Shown here: positions 41,800-50,101 of the stretch, in pieces
Layout: every line of letters starts with the position of its first letter
Position numbering within the stretch: the first letter of the stretch is position 1
The notes under the pieces: generated by a model
What the model saw: the letters and a program-made list of their open reading frames with translations, nothing else
Database searches by the model: none
What the model was told of the DNA's origin: nothing
Made by a program: the position numbers and the translations under genes
Assembly: GCF_006715045.1 (NCBI RefSeq)
Contig: NZ_VFML01000001.1
Coordinates: forward strand, 248,001 to 312,000
DNA: 64,000 nucleotides
Direction of reading: 5' to 3'
From: Amycolatopsis cihanbeyliensis
GTDB taxonomy: Bacteria > Actinomycetota > Actinomycetes > Mycobacteriales > Pseudonocardiaceae

Positions 41800-43770
41800 C
41801 TACTTCTCGACCACGGTGCCCTTCAATGGCACCGGAGTGAACCCATCGAGCTTGGCTTCTCCGACAGCCTTCTCTCCCGGTGTCGCACTGGCGTCCACCT
41901 TGGCGATAGCCGTGATGGAGAGCTTGAACGCCTTGATGTCGTCACCGAAGGTCGCCTTCATCTCCTCGGCAGGCGGCAGGGTCACCGCGAGCGTGCCGTC
42001 ATCGTTGCGCTGCACCAGGTTGTTGATCCCGATACCTTTCCCGATGCCGTTGTGTCCGACAACCACATAGGACACGTTACCGAAGGTGAACCCTTCCGGT
42101 GCCCTCAGCGTCACCGTCTTACCCGCGATGCTGGTGACATCGCCGTTCTTCGGCTCGAAGTTGACGTCAAGGTAGCTGTTCTCGCCCGGCTTCGCGGTGG
42201 GCACGACGTTCTGGTAGAACTCCGGCTTCTCGGCGCGGACCGTCTTCGGATCGGAGGACACCGGGTCACCGCTGCCTTCCTTGGGCTTGGCGACCACCTT
42301 GACCTGGCTACCGTCCTTCAGGTTGTTCGGCAGCGTGATCTTCGCCTTGCCGTCCTTGATCTCGACCGGACCACCGATCTGCTTGCCGTCCTGGTCGACC
42401 GCGGTCACCACACTGCCGTCGCTACCGGTCACCGTCAGTTCGTCACCCGGCCGCACGTCACCAGCGGGTGAGGTGATCACCGGCTTGTCCACACCGGCCT
42501 GTACGGTCTTCTCGTCGGAGAATTTCGGCTGACCAGAGCCGTCCTTGGCCTTCGCCTCGACCCTGACCTTGGCACCGTTCGGCAGGTCGTCGTTCAGCGT
42601 GACCTTGGCCTGGCCGTCCTTGACCTCCACCGACGGCCCAACCGGCTTGCCGTCCTTGTCGACCGGGGTCACCACGCTACCGTCGCTACCGGTCACCGTC
42701 AGCTCCTGGCCCGGTTTCACCGTGTCGCCCTCCGGCGAGGTGATCACCGGCTGCTTCACGTGAGGGGCAGGATCGTCACCCGACTTGACGTTGACGATCT
42801 TTGGATCCGATGCCGCGGCCGGGCCCCCTTCGAGCTTCTGCGACGTCGCCTGGATTAGATGCGTCTGGCCCGCCTTCAGATCGGACGGCAGCCTCAGCTT
42901 CCACGTGCCCTGGGCATCGGCCACGACCGAGGGTTCCGGATACGCGGTTCCGTCCACCTTGAACCGCACCGTAGTGCCAGGATCAGCCTTACCGGTCAGC
43001 TCACCACCCTCCGGGAGATCCACGGTGTTCCCGGCAGGCGCGATGGTCGGCTTACCCGGTGCCTTCGGCAACTGGACCGGAAGGTAAGCCAACCCCTTTT
43101 GGTTGGAGCGCAGCAGACCGAAGAGGTTGTTCAAGGCAACGTCGCCACCCACATTGATCATCCGACCGGGATTCTCCGGAACGGTGAACTCACACGTCGC
43201 CCGGACGTTGGAATTGAAGAAGTCCGAGACGACATTCTCACCGATAACCCCCGAAGCCAGATCGGCGAACAGGTTCCGCACCTGAGCGACCAGACCACCC
43301 ACGTCGACGGGCTCGAAGTTGAAACCGCCCTCCTTCTTACCGCGCTCGAACTTCTGCGTCGCCGGTTGCTGCCCGCGCCCGAAGTCCGCACACGTCTCAC
43401 CATTCAAGGTGATGTTCGCCGTCTGCCAGGCGAACAACTTGACCAGATCCTGCGCGGCATTGAGCTGCCCTTTGCCGGCCTTGTCGGCCTGGAACGTGGT
43501 CCAGATGTTCCACAGATCCCACTCGACCGACACCGTAGCGCGCTCGCCGGGTAGAACCTTGCCCTCCTTCTTGTTCACCTTGAAATGCATCCGATCCGGC
43601 GTGCCCGGCCGCTTGTCCAGTTCGGTCCAACTGTTGTTGTCCGGACGCCCTTCCGCGGCCGCCACCCCTTGGCTGGCTACTCCACCTACGAGCGCGGCAC
43701 CCATGGCGGTTAACACCGCCGCGCGCGCAAAAGGCTTCAGCCCCCTGCGTTTCTGCTCTTTTACCGGCAT
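41800..43770 (-). CDS. Secreted surface protein with bacterial Ig-like repeats
   Basis: A 656-residue exported protein. The ATG at 43770 has GGAG nine bases upstream and gives MPVKEQKRRGLKPFARA followed by a hydrophobic signal segment ending near AAAEG; an ATG 24 bases earlier lacks a ribosome site. Residues 40-240 form an unrecognised domain with two Cys. Three Ig-like modules follow: one diverged (about 245-335) and two near-identical ones (about 337-424 and 425-510), each opening PVITSP and containing ELTVTGSDGSVVT. The last 140 residues are another beta-rich domain. There is no sorting signal or C-terminal helix, so attachment must be indirect. Role inferred: adhesin or matrix protein associated with the glycan. 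Confidence 0.8.
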   Translation of the reverse strand: MPVKEQKRRGLKPFARAAVLTAMGAALVGGVASQGVAAAEGRPDNNSWTELDKRPGTPDRMHFKVNKKEGKVLPGERATVSVEWDLWNIWTTFQADKAGKGQLNAAQDLVKLFAWQTANITLNGETCADFGRGQQPATQKFERGKKEGGFNFEPVDVGGLVAQVRNLFADLASGVIGENVVSDFFNSNVRATCEFTVPENPGRMINVGGDVALNNLFGLLRSNQKGLAYLPVQLPKAPGKPTIAPAGNTVDLPEGGELTGKADPGTTVRFKVDGTAYPEPSVVADAQGTWKLRLPSDLKAGQTHLIQATSQKLEGGPAAASDPKIVNVKSGDDPAPHVKQPVITSPEGDTVKPGQELTVTGSDGSVVTPVDKDGKPVGPSVEVKDGQAKVTLNDDLPNGAKVRVEAKAKDGSGQPKFSDEKTVQAGVDKPVITSPAGDVRPGDELTVTGSDGSVVTAVDQDGKQIGGPVEIKDGKAKITLPNNLKDGSQVKVVAKPKEGSGDPVSSDPKTVRAEKPEFYQNVVPTAKPGENSYLDVNFEPKNGDVTSIAGKTVTLRAPEGFTFGNVSYVVVGHNGIGKGIGINNLVQRNDDGTLAVTLPPAEEMKATFGDDIKAFKLSITAIAKVDASATPGEKAVGEAKLDGFTPVPLKGTVVEK

Positions 43771-43896
43771 GGATTCAATCTCCACTCTTTTCATTCGGAG
43801 CAGAACTCGAGCGAGTTCCTCGTGATTTCAGGCTATGAATCCTCAACCGGTCGCGCAAGTGGTTCCGAAGAGCGGGTGAGGAATCTGTCGAGGCGT

Positions 43897-43914
43897 CGTG
43901 CGATAATTACACGG
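43897..43914. promoter_or_regulatory. Partial palindrome resembling the 45992-46013 site
   Basis: Read on the minus strand, CCGTGTAATTATCGCACG lies about 127 bases before the Ig-protein start, in an AT-rich patch. It shares CCGTGTAA and a right-hand CACG with the palindrome at 45992-46013, so both could be bound by one regulator, possibly the LuxR-type regulator of this island. The match is by eye. Confidence 0.35.
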
Positions 43915-43983
43915 TCCCGTTGGTTTAATTCTTCACATGCCCTGGCCGGCGGCGGTCCGGCGGAACGGGCACACGGACGCCGC

Positions 43984-44682
43984 TCAGCCCCTCGGGGTTT
44001 CCGACTGAAGCTGGGCCTCCACGATCAGGCGCTGGTAGTTGTCCCACTTCGGGTTACAGGTGGTCAGGACCAGGCGGGACTCGGTCGGCTGGGCACCGGT
44101 CTGCCCCGGTAGCGGCGCGAGTTCCGCCGACGCGTTCGGGCCGACGATACGTGTGCCCGTGACCTGATAGGTGTAACGCGCCCGCGGACCTTCCACCTCG
44201 ATCACGTCACCCGCGGCGAGTTCGTCAAGGTCCCAGAACACGCCGGGAATACGATGTCCGGCAACCGCGAAGTTCCCGATTTCGCCGGGCATTTGGGTGC
44301 CCCGATAGTGACCGGGGCCGGATCGTAGCGCCTGCTGGGTCGTGCCCTCGGTCACCACCCAGCGCAGGCCGAGCCGGGGAATCGAAAGCCGGACCAGCGG
44401 TTGCCCCTCCGTCGCCACCCGATCTCGGGGCGCCGTTGTCCCCGGGGCAGCGGCAGGCTGGTCCACCGTCGGGTCGGGTGCCACCAGGCCAGTCCACTGC
44501 TGCTCCAGTGCGTGGTCCAGTTCGGCCTGGGCGTCCTGTAGCTCGCCTAGCTGGCCCCAGGTCTTGTAGGCGACGAAGAGCAACGCGACGATGCCGAGCG
44601 TCACACAGATCTCGCCCACGCTGCAGACCACCCGAAGCGTCCACTCCCGCCGGCGGCTGAGAGCGGCCGTGTTTCGCGCCAT
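43984..44682 (-). CDS. Class E sortase
   Basis: A 232-residue membrane-anchored transpeptidase. One N-terminal helix (VTLGIVALLFVAYKTWG) is followed by a linker and a catalytic sortase domain with H143 (FAVAGHRIPG), C209 (LVLTTCNPKW) and R218 (NYQRLIV). TTCNP is typical of class E enzymes, which cut LAxTG signals and join them to the peptidoglycan cross-bridge. A matching LAVTG substrate is encoded at 37747-37917. The start is 2 bases from the epimerase stop, so the two genes are one unit. The usual actinobacterial housekeeping sortase locus (trpG, crgA, pknB) is not here, so this is an accessory sortase. Confidence 0.92.
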   Translation of the reverse strand: MARNTAALSRRREWTLRVVCSVGEICVTLGIVALLFVAYKTWGQLGELQDAQAELDHALEQQWTGLVAPDPTVDQPAAAPGTTAPRDRVATEGQPLVRLSIPRLGLRWVVTEGTTQQALRSGPGHYRGTQMPGEIGNFAVAGHRIPGVFWDLDELAAGDVIEVEGPRARYTYQVTGTRIVGPNASAELAPLPGQTGAQPTESRLVLTTCNPKWDNYQRLIVEAQLQSETPRG

Positions 44683-44684
44683 CG

Positions 44685-45812
44685 CTACGCGGCCATTCCC
44701 GCCGCGGGCAGGTCGAGGAACCTTTCGATCGCGCGGACGGCACGATGCCCGGCATCACCGGCGCCATAAGGATTCCGGGCGGCAAGCTCTACCTTGTTCG
44801 CCAGCAGCTGTTCGGCCGTCTCGACGATCCGGACGTCATCGGTCCCGACCAGCCACGCGCTGCCGGACTCGATGGCTTCCCGGCGTTCGGTGGCTTCCCT
44901 GGTCACCAGCACCGGAACGGCGAAACTCGGTGCCTCCTCCTGGATACCGCCCGAGTCGGTGACGATGAGCGTGCAGCGCCGCATCACCCAGACAAGGTCG
45001 GAATAGGCCAGCGGATCGGTGATCGTGACCCGGGGCGTAGTGCGCAGGGCGGATCGGACCTGGGCTCGGACCGCCGGATTGGGATGCGCGGGCAACACCA
45101 CCCGTAGCTCGGGATGAGCGGTGACGATCTTCCGCACGGCGACGAGCACCCGATCGATACCATCGCCCCACGATTCGCGCCGGTGCAAGGTTACCAACAT
45201 CAACCGCCTGGCATCCCGGACGCCCTCGCGCAAATCCGGGTCGGCTATCGGTAGCTCCTTCGCGGCAATGTGATGCAGGGCATCGACGACCGTATTCCCG
45301 GTCAGTACCACCCGTTCCGCGGGAATGGCCTCGTCCAGCAGGGCACGCGCGGCCGATTCGGTCGGCGCCAGATGCAGCGACGCGATCCTGGAAACCAGTA
45401 CCCGATTCGCCTCTTCCGGGAAAGGCGCCCGCAGATTTCCCGTCCTGAGCCCGGCCTCGACGTGCACGACCGGTATTCCCCGCCAGAAAGCCGCAAGGGC
45501 ACCGGCGAGGGTGGTCGCCGTATCGCCCTGCACGACTACCGCGGACGGCGCGAAATCGCTGATCGCGGCATCGAGCGCGCCGAGCATGCCACCGGTGACC
45601 GAAGCCAGCCCGCCCGCACCACGCGCGAAGCACAGTTGCCGGTCGACGTGCAGGTCGAACGGTTCCAGTGCCTGCCCGACCATGGTCGGATGCTGCCCGC
45701 TGGCGACGATCCGCGGGGTCATCGACGCGTGCCCGGCCATGGCCAGCGTGACCGGCGCCAGTTTGACCGCCTCCGGCCTGGTCCCGGCGACCATCAGGAT
45801 GTTTTTCTTCAT
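44685..45812 (-). CDS. wecB: UDP-N-acetylglucosamine 2-epimerase (non-hydrolysing)
   Basis: A 375-residue cytosolic epimerase that interconverts UDP-GlcNAc and UDP-ManNAc. The family blocks are clear: MKKNILMVAGTRPEAVKLAPV at the start, VVVQGDTATTLAGALAAF, VHVEAGLRTGNLRAPFPEE, VTLHRRESWG, and VTDSGGIQEEAPSFAVPVLV. The open frame extends to 45917, but the ATG at 45812 gives the canonical N-terminus; no strong ribosome site precedes it. It is the first gene of the minus-strand island and would supply a ManNAc-type donor for the surface polymer. It faces the divergent region with the 22-bp palindrome. Confidence 0.92.
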   Translation of the reverse strand: MKKNILMVAGTRPEAVKLAPVTLAMAGHASMTPRIVASGQHPTMVGQALEPFDLHVDRQLCFARGAGGLASVTGGMLGALDAAISDFAPSAVVVQGDTATTLAGALAAFWRGIPVVHVEAGLRTGNLRAPFPEEANRVLVSRIASLHLAPTESAARALLDEAIPAERVVLTGNTVVDALHHIAAKELPIADPDLREGVRDARRLMLVTLHRRESWGDGIDRVLVAVRKIVTAHPELRVVLPAHPNPAVRAQVRSALRTTPRVTITDPLAYSDLVWVMRRCTLIVTDSGGIQEEAPSFAVPVLVTREATERREAIESGSAWLVGTDDVRIVETAEQLLANKVELAARNPYGAGDAGHRAVRAIERFLDLPAAGMAA

Positions 45813-45991
45813 GAGTGCGATCACCAATACCCGTGAGAGGAATTCCGGCGCCACCTCGACGCGGACGACTATCAAGAGGCTAACACGACGAAAACGACGA
45901 TAAGATGTTCTATCCACGACCTGCTGGCATCTGATGAAACATTACACAACGCGCCGATGGCACCCTTCACGACCACCACCGGAGAGGTGGC

Positions 45992-46013
45992 ACCCGTGTA
46001 AATATTCACGGGT
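45992..46013. promoter_or_regulatory. 22-bp palindromic candidate operator
   Basis: ACCCGTG-taaatatt-CACGGGT, with perfect 7-bp arms and an AT-rich centre, lies in the 447-base divergent region between the epimerase and the 55-residue membrane protein. The rest of that region is AT-rich next to the epimerase (45830-45960), where promoters would be expected. It is a good candidate for binding by a regulator of the island. Confidence 0.5.
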
Positions 46014-46259
46014 CACCAGTGTGACAGTTCCCGGAGAAACGATTGAACTCTGTAGTTTCCCCGGTGCCGGCTACCGGGCATCATCACCACGGCGCACCGT
46101 GAAGCGGCGACGGGGTCGGCTTCCTTCGGTTGCGCGGACCGGCAGCCCGGTGCCCCCAGATTCCCGGGCTGCCGGTACCCGGAACGAGCGCCTCGGTGCG
46201 ACTCGATTCGGGGGGAGCCGCACCGAGGCCGCACCATCCAGCGGGAGGAGGAACCGACC

Positions 46260-46427
46260 ATGACACTGTACTCGTTCCTGTGGCGGCTGCTTCCCGGTCC
46301 GGTCGCCGTGAAAACAACTCTTTGCCTGGCGATACTGGCCGGGCTCGGCCTGGTGCTGTGGTATCTGGTCTTCCCCGTCATCGACGACTGGCTGTTCCCG
46401 ACCGACGCGGCCATCGTCCAACCCTGA
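46260..46427 (+). CDS. Small membrane protein, 55 aa
   Basis: A 55-residue protein with a textbook ribosome site (GGGAGGAGGAACC) before the ATG. It reads MTLYSFLWRLLPGPVAVKT, then one helix (LAILAGLGLVLWYLVFPVI), and ends DDWLFPTDAAIVQP. Small proteins of this shape (WRLLPGP, one helix, FP end) are, as I recall, found beside class E sortase genes near crgA and trpG in other actinomycetes. Finding one opposite this accessory sortase suggests a functional link. It could be a sortase or glycan-export accessory; no role is established. Confidence 0.7.
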   Translation: MTLYSFLWRLLPGPVAVKTTLCLAILAGLGLVLWYLVFPVIDDWLFPTDAAIVQP

Positions 46428-46547
46428 CAGCGTCCCACAAACGGGTGGCCACCACTGAAGACGCCATCGCGTACCGGCGGAGGTGTGCTTACCATCCGGG
46501 CATCCGTCCACTGTGCTCGGGCGGCGGATAAGCCGATCGGGGAACAG

Positions 46548-47792
46548 ATGAAATGGCACCAGAAGTTCCGGGAGGCGACGGTGGGCCAGATAAAGGTAAT
46601 CTGGTCTGCTGGCAGAACAGCAAAACTCGCCGCGCTTGGCCTTGTGTCGGTCGCATGCATGATATCGGGCGTGACCCTTTTCTCGACGGTACAAAATTAT
46701 CACGGCACAGGAGAAGCATTACTTTCAGAACTCTGCCTGGTGCCTCTGACCTTTGTCCTATTACTAGGGCTGGCTTACCGGATCCGGGCAGCAACCCCCA
46801 GTTCGATGATCGCGCTCGTAGTTGCGCAGCTAGCACTGCTGGTTGCTACCCGTCTGGCACTGCGACTGGAAGGCACGCCCATCGAGTTAACGTTCTGTTG
46901 GCTGATGCTCATCATTATCCCAGGAGTGCTGGCATGGTGGGTCTACGGTGGCCTTTGCCTGGCATATTTTGCTTACGTTTACTATGTTCAGAGGGCACTA
47001 CATGGAATGGAACCCCCTCCGGATATCCTGCAAAAGCTAGTGGAAAGCTTGCCCTTCATCGCACAGTACTTTGCCGTTGGCTTGGCGATTCGATCTATGG
47101 TCAACATGGCGATGCTCTCCTTGGCGCTGCTGCGTGCACGCGCAGAGATCACCCGATTGGGTGTAGCTCGAGAGCGTTCCAGGATGTCCCAACAGCTCCA
47201 TGACCGGCTCGGTCATAGCATGGTCGCCATCATGTTGCGCAGCGAGCTGGCCGAACGGTTGTCCGGAGTGGACGACGCCAAGGCCCGGACCGAGATGCGG
47301 GCGGTCAACGACACCGCCAGGGAAACCCTCGACGACGTCCGGCGGATCGCGCACGGCGGGCTGAACACCAGCTTCGACCGCGAACTCTACGGCGCCACCG
47401 AACTCCTCGAAGCGTCCGGGATCCATTGCCTGCTGCACATCGCGGGTGAGCCCGATGGCCGCACCGCGGAGGTACTGGGCTGGGTGCTCCGGGAGGCCAC
47501 CACCAACGTGCTGAAACACAGCACGGCCACCGAATGCGTCATCACGCTGAGCGAAGCCGACAAGGCGTACGCCCTCACCATGGCGAACGACGGCGTGGCA
47601 CAGCACGGCCAGGAGCGGATCGGCTCCGTGCCACGCTGCATCACCGGTCGAGTCGAGGAAGCCGGTGGCTCGGTGACGGTCGGCCGGTCACGGGGAAAGT
47701 TCACGCTACGGGTCGAGATGCCAGCCCGGCCGGTGCGGCCGAGCGGTATCGCCAACGACCTCCGGGCAGCCCGACATGAGGAGAACGCGTGA
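46548..47792 (+). CDS. Sensor histidine kinase (HisKA_3 type)
   Basis: A 414-residue membrane kinase. The ATG at 46548 follows GGGGAAC; a GTG at 46485 is possible. About six hydrophobic segments reach to residue 200, then ERSRMSQQLHDRLGHSM carries H218, and the ATPase domain has VLREATTNVLKHS and MANDGVAQHG. The N-terminal half has clearly lower GC than its surroundings, while the kinase half has normal GC. It overlaps the response regulator gene (GTGA), making a two-component pair, and is a paralogue of the orphan kinase at 34685-35872. The signal is unknown; the surface-glycan genes are the likely targets. Confidence 0.9.
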   Translation: MKWHQKFREATVGQIKVIWSAGRTAKLAALGLVSVACMISGVTLFSTVQNYHGTGEALLSELCLVPLTFVLLLGLAYRIRAATPSSMIALVVAQLALLVATRLALRLEGTPIELTFCWLMLIIIPGVLAWWVYGGLCLAYFAYVYYVQRALHGMEPPPDILQKLVESLPFIAQYFAVGLAIRSMVNMAMLSLALLRARAEITRLGVARERSRMSQQLHDRLGHSMVAIMLRSELAERLSGVDDAKARTEMRAVNDTARETLDDVRRIAHGGLNTSFDRELYGATELLEASGIHCLLHIAGEPDGRTAEVLGWVLREATTNVLKHSTATECVITLSEADKAYALTMANDGVAQHGQERIGSVPRCITGRVEEAGGSVTVGRSRGKFTLRVEMPARPVRPSGIANDLRAARHEENA

Positions 47793-48397
47793 TGATCCAG
47801 GTACTGCTGGCCGAGGACCAGCGGGTCCTCCGTGACGCGCTGGTGTCGCTACTCGAACTGGAACAGGATATCGAGGTGATCGGTGCGACCGACTGCGGCG
47901 GGAACGTCGTCCCACTGACTACCACCAGGCGACCGGACGTGGTGATCCTCGACATCGGCCTGCCGGACATCAGCGGGCTCGCCGTGGCCAGCGAGCTACG
48001 ACGCCAGTGTCCCGATATCCGGATCCTGCTGCTCACCTCGCTGGACAAACCCGGTACCGTGCGCGAAGCCCTGTCCGCGGGGGTGGACGGTTTCCTCCCC
48101 AAGGGAGTCACCAGTGGCGAACTGGTCACCGGGATCCGGCAGGTGCACGCCGGGAAACGTGTGGTGTCCCCGGACCTGGTCTCCGCCGCACTCGCTATCG
48201 GCGAGAATCCACTGACTCCCCGCGAACGCAGCATTCTCCAACTCGCCGCGGCGGGCACGCCACCGCCGGAAATCGCAAACCAACTGTTCCTCGCCGAGGG
48301 CACCGTGCGCAATCACATCACTCGGGTGATCGGCAAACTCTCCGCGCGCAATGCCACGGACGCGGTGCGCATCGCCGACCAGCTCGGCTGGCTCTGA
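47789..48397 (+). CDS. LuxR/NarL-family response regulator
   Basis: A 202-residue response regulator. The receiver domain (1-120) has the acidic pair in LLAEDQ, phosphoacceptor D55 in VVILDIGLPDISG, a Thr in LLLLTSLDKPG and the conserved Lys in GFLPKGV. The C-terminal GerE-type helix-turn-helix reads LTPRERSILQLAAAGTPPPE then FLAEGTVRNHITRVIGKL. A GAGGAGAAC ribosome site precedes a GTG that overlaps the kinase stop; an ATG sits one codon later. It should be phosphorylated by the upstream kinase, and possibly by the orphan kinase too, and bind operators in this island. Confidence 0.93.
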   Translation: MMIQVLLAEDQRVLRDALVSLLELEQDIEVIGATDCGGNVVPLTTTRRPDVVILDIGLPDISGLAVASELRRQCPDIRILLLTSLDKPGTVREALSAGVDGFLPKGVTSGELVTGIRQVHAGKRVVSPDLVSAALAIGENPLTPRERSILQLAAAGTPPPEIANQLFLAEGTVRNHITRVIGKLSARNATDAVRIADQLGWL

Positions 48398-48908
48398 ACC
48401 CGGCGGGCACTGCCTACTCTGCGGGGAGTAGCTGCTGTTTGCTGACCATGGACCACAATCCCCGGCCAATGGGAGCAGTGATACACCACGATTCCACGCG
48501 GTGCTGAAGCGACAACTCATCGCCGCACGGAGGCAAGGTCGGCCGGACGAGTACGACCGCCTCGTGCACGCCCACTGCCAACGCCGGTACCCAACTGGCA
48601 TAAGCACAGGCACAGCCAGCAAGTGCGACACCAGCACGCCCCAGCGGCCTGCTTGAGCCGAGGTGTGGGGAAATCTCGCTTGCCCGGTGTGACGGCCGAC
48701 TTCACTCTGAGGGGCTGCGCTCGTGGCGCTGGGGACTTGCTGCCCAAGCAACAGTCCTGGTATCTGATCCAACCGCAACAGATCGGCACTTCAAGGCCCG
48801 GACCCCGTCGATTCGGTCTCGCTGGCTACGGCATCACCATCAACACGTCGATGACGCTCCAGCCTGACAGGACACGGGTAGTCGCACGTTTCCTCCCCGG
48901 TCTGGGCA
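48398..48908. other. Gap without a convincing gene
   Basis: This 511-base stretch between the response regulator and the lipase gene has only weak open frames. A short plus-strand stretch near 48851 (MTLQPDRTRVVARFLPG) faintly resembles the start of a glycoside-phosphorylase-type protein but soon runs into the lipase gene. I see no RNA gene, hairpin terminator or clear promoter. Confidence 0.4.
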
Positions 48909-49892
48909 TCATCGAGTCTGCTGCTGCGCGTCGGCGTGGGCAGTTAGCTGGGGCGTGCAGTCGATTGGCTTGGCGTGCGCGGGATCCAACTGGTTGAGCA
49001 GGACCTGGACTGACACCGGGTTGGAATGTGAGTCGAAGTGGCCGGCTTCGGCGTCGGGACAGAGGTCGGTCAGCCAGACGTTGTTGACCCCAGGTTCGTT
49101 GATGAAGGCTCGTTCGGGTGGGGTGACCACCCAGTCGCCCTTGACCGACAAGACGGCGTACCGGACGCCGGGACGGGTCACGCCGCCCTCATTGAGGTCG
49201 CTGATGAAACGGGAGCCGACCAAGGCGTCGCCGCATGCCGGGCAGAGCGCCAGGAGTGCCAGGTTGACGACGCCCCGCCCGACGACCGTGGCATCCAGAA
49301 GGTTCGTGAGGCCGGAGACGGTCGTCCCTTGCGTGCTGGGGGAGAACAGTGTCGCGGACGCGACCTGCCCCCGGCGCGCGAGGTTCTTGACGTAATACTC
49401 CGCCAAGGTGGCCCCTTCGGAGTGTCCGGCCATGTCGACCTGACGAGCGCCGGTGGCCGTGAGGACTTTGCCGACGAACTGATCGATCTCCGCGGCGGAG
49501 TGCGGGATCGGCGCGATCCCGTTGACTTTCCGCAGGGTGGTGAACCACTTCCCATACTCCGGCGCGAAAACGCAGTAACCGTCCCGGACCAGCGCGGTTG
49601 CCGGGCCGCTCCAGTTTCCGGGATCGCCGTTGAAGCCGTGCAGCAGGACCACCGGACGAGGATGCCGGCGCGAGGGCCAGCAATCCCAGTCGTTGACGCC
49701 CTCCATCGAGGGCTTCGGCATCGTGAACTCCGGTGGCCGCTCCTTGCTGCTCAGCTGCCCGGACGGGGCCGCCGCGGTCGCTGCTGCGGCAGGTGTGATC
49801 AGCCCGGCTACGGCCAGGACCGAAGCGAGCAGGGCCCCGGCGGCGAGGTGGGCGGGCTTCGGCCTGATGCCGGTGATGATGGAACGGGCCAC
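48909..49892 (-). CDS. Secreted lipase-like alpha/beta hydrolase
   Basis: A 327-residue exported lipase of the actinobacterial triacylglycerol lipase type. The GTG at 49892 is preceded by TGGAG and opens the signal sequence ARSIITGIRPKPAHLAAG followed by LLASVLAVAGLITPAAAA. The mature part has the oxyanion VVLLHGFNGDPGNWS, the nucleophile elbow VDMAGHSEGATLAEYY, the acid-bearing VLSVKGDWVV and a His near GHFDSHSNP. Cys pairs (DWDCWPS, DLCPDA and others) suggest disulfides. The first 40 residues and the upstream DNA are nearly identical to those of the serine hydrolase gene at 51244-52878, showing a recent duplication. Confidence 0.88.
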   Translation of the reverse strand: MARSIITGIRPKPAHLAAGALLASVLAVAGLITPAAAATAAAPSGQLSSKERPPEFTMPKPSMEGVNDWDCWPSRRHPRPVVLLHGFNGDPGNWSGPATALVRDGYCVFAPEYGKWFTTLRKVNGIAPIPHSAAEIDQFVGKVLTATGARQVDMAGHSEGATLAEYYVKNLARRGQVASATLFSPSTQGTTVSGLTNLLDATVVGRGVVNLALLALCPACGDALVGSRFISDLNEGGVTRPGVRYAVLSVKGDWVVTPPERAFINEPGVNNVWLTDLCPDAEAGHFDSHSNPVSVQVLLNQLDPAHAKPIDCTPQLTAHADAQQQTR

Positions 49893-50007
49893 GGTGACTC
49901 CAGGCACGGCTCGTGGGGTTGAATGATTCTCACCTTTGACTGCGGCCCCGTCGATGCCTGGGTCCGCGCGACCACCGGCCTCATCCTGGACCGCGTCGGC
50001 GAGCTCG
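49786..50007. repeat. Duplicated segment, copy A (signal peptide, promoter region, pucR 5' remnant)
   Basis: This stretch matches 52778-53100 almost base for base, except that about 100 bases (the equivalent of roughly 52928-53037) are missing. It contains the lipase signal-peptide codons, the upstream region, and on the plus strand a broken copy of the PucR-type regulator N-terminus (VDAWVRATTGLILDRVGELD). It ends in GAGCTCGACACCGG, a string also found late in the pucR gene (around 53941), which suggests a recombination junction. Confidence 0.8.
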
Positions 50008-50101
50008 ACACCGGCGTCGTTCGCCTGGGCGGCCACCCTCGACGACAACTATGCCTGGTGGTTCCGCCTCGGCGGGCTCGCCGGATGTTCGTGGGCCTCC
50101 T

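Noticed and set aside
42230..42760. Repeated DNA considered as a CRISPR-like or tandem repeat array
   Set aside because: The two copies of about 260 bases are in-frame Ig-module repeats of the secreted protein, not short spaced repeats. No CRISPR array was seen anywhere in the window.
48851..48997. Start of a glycoside-phosphorylase-like gene (MTLQPDRTRVVARFLPG)
   Set aside because: The similarity covers fewer than 20 residues and the frame runs straight into the antisense lipase gene.
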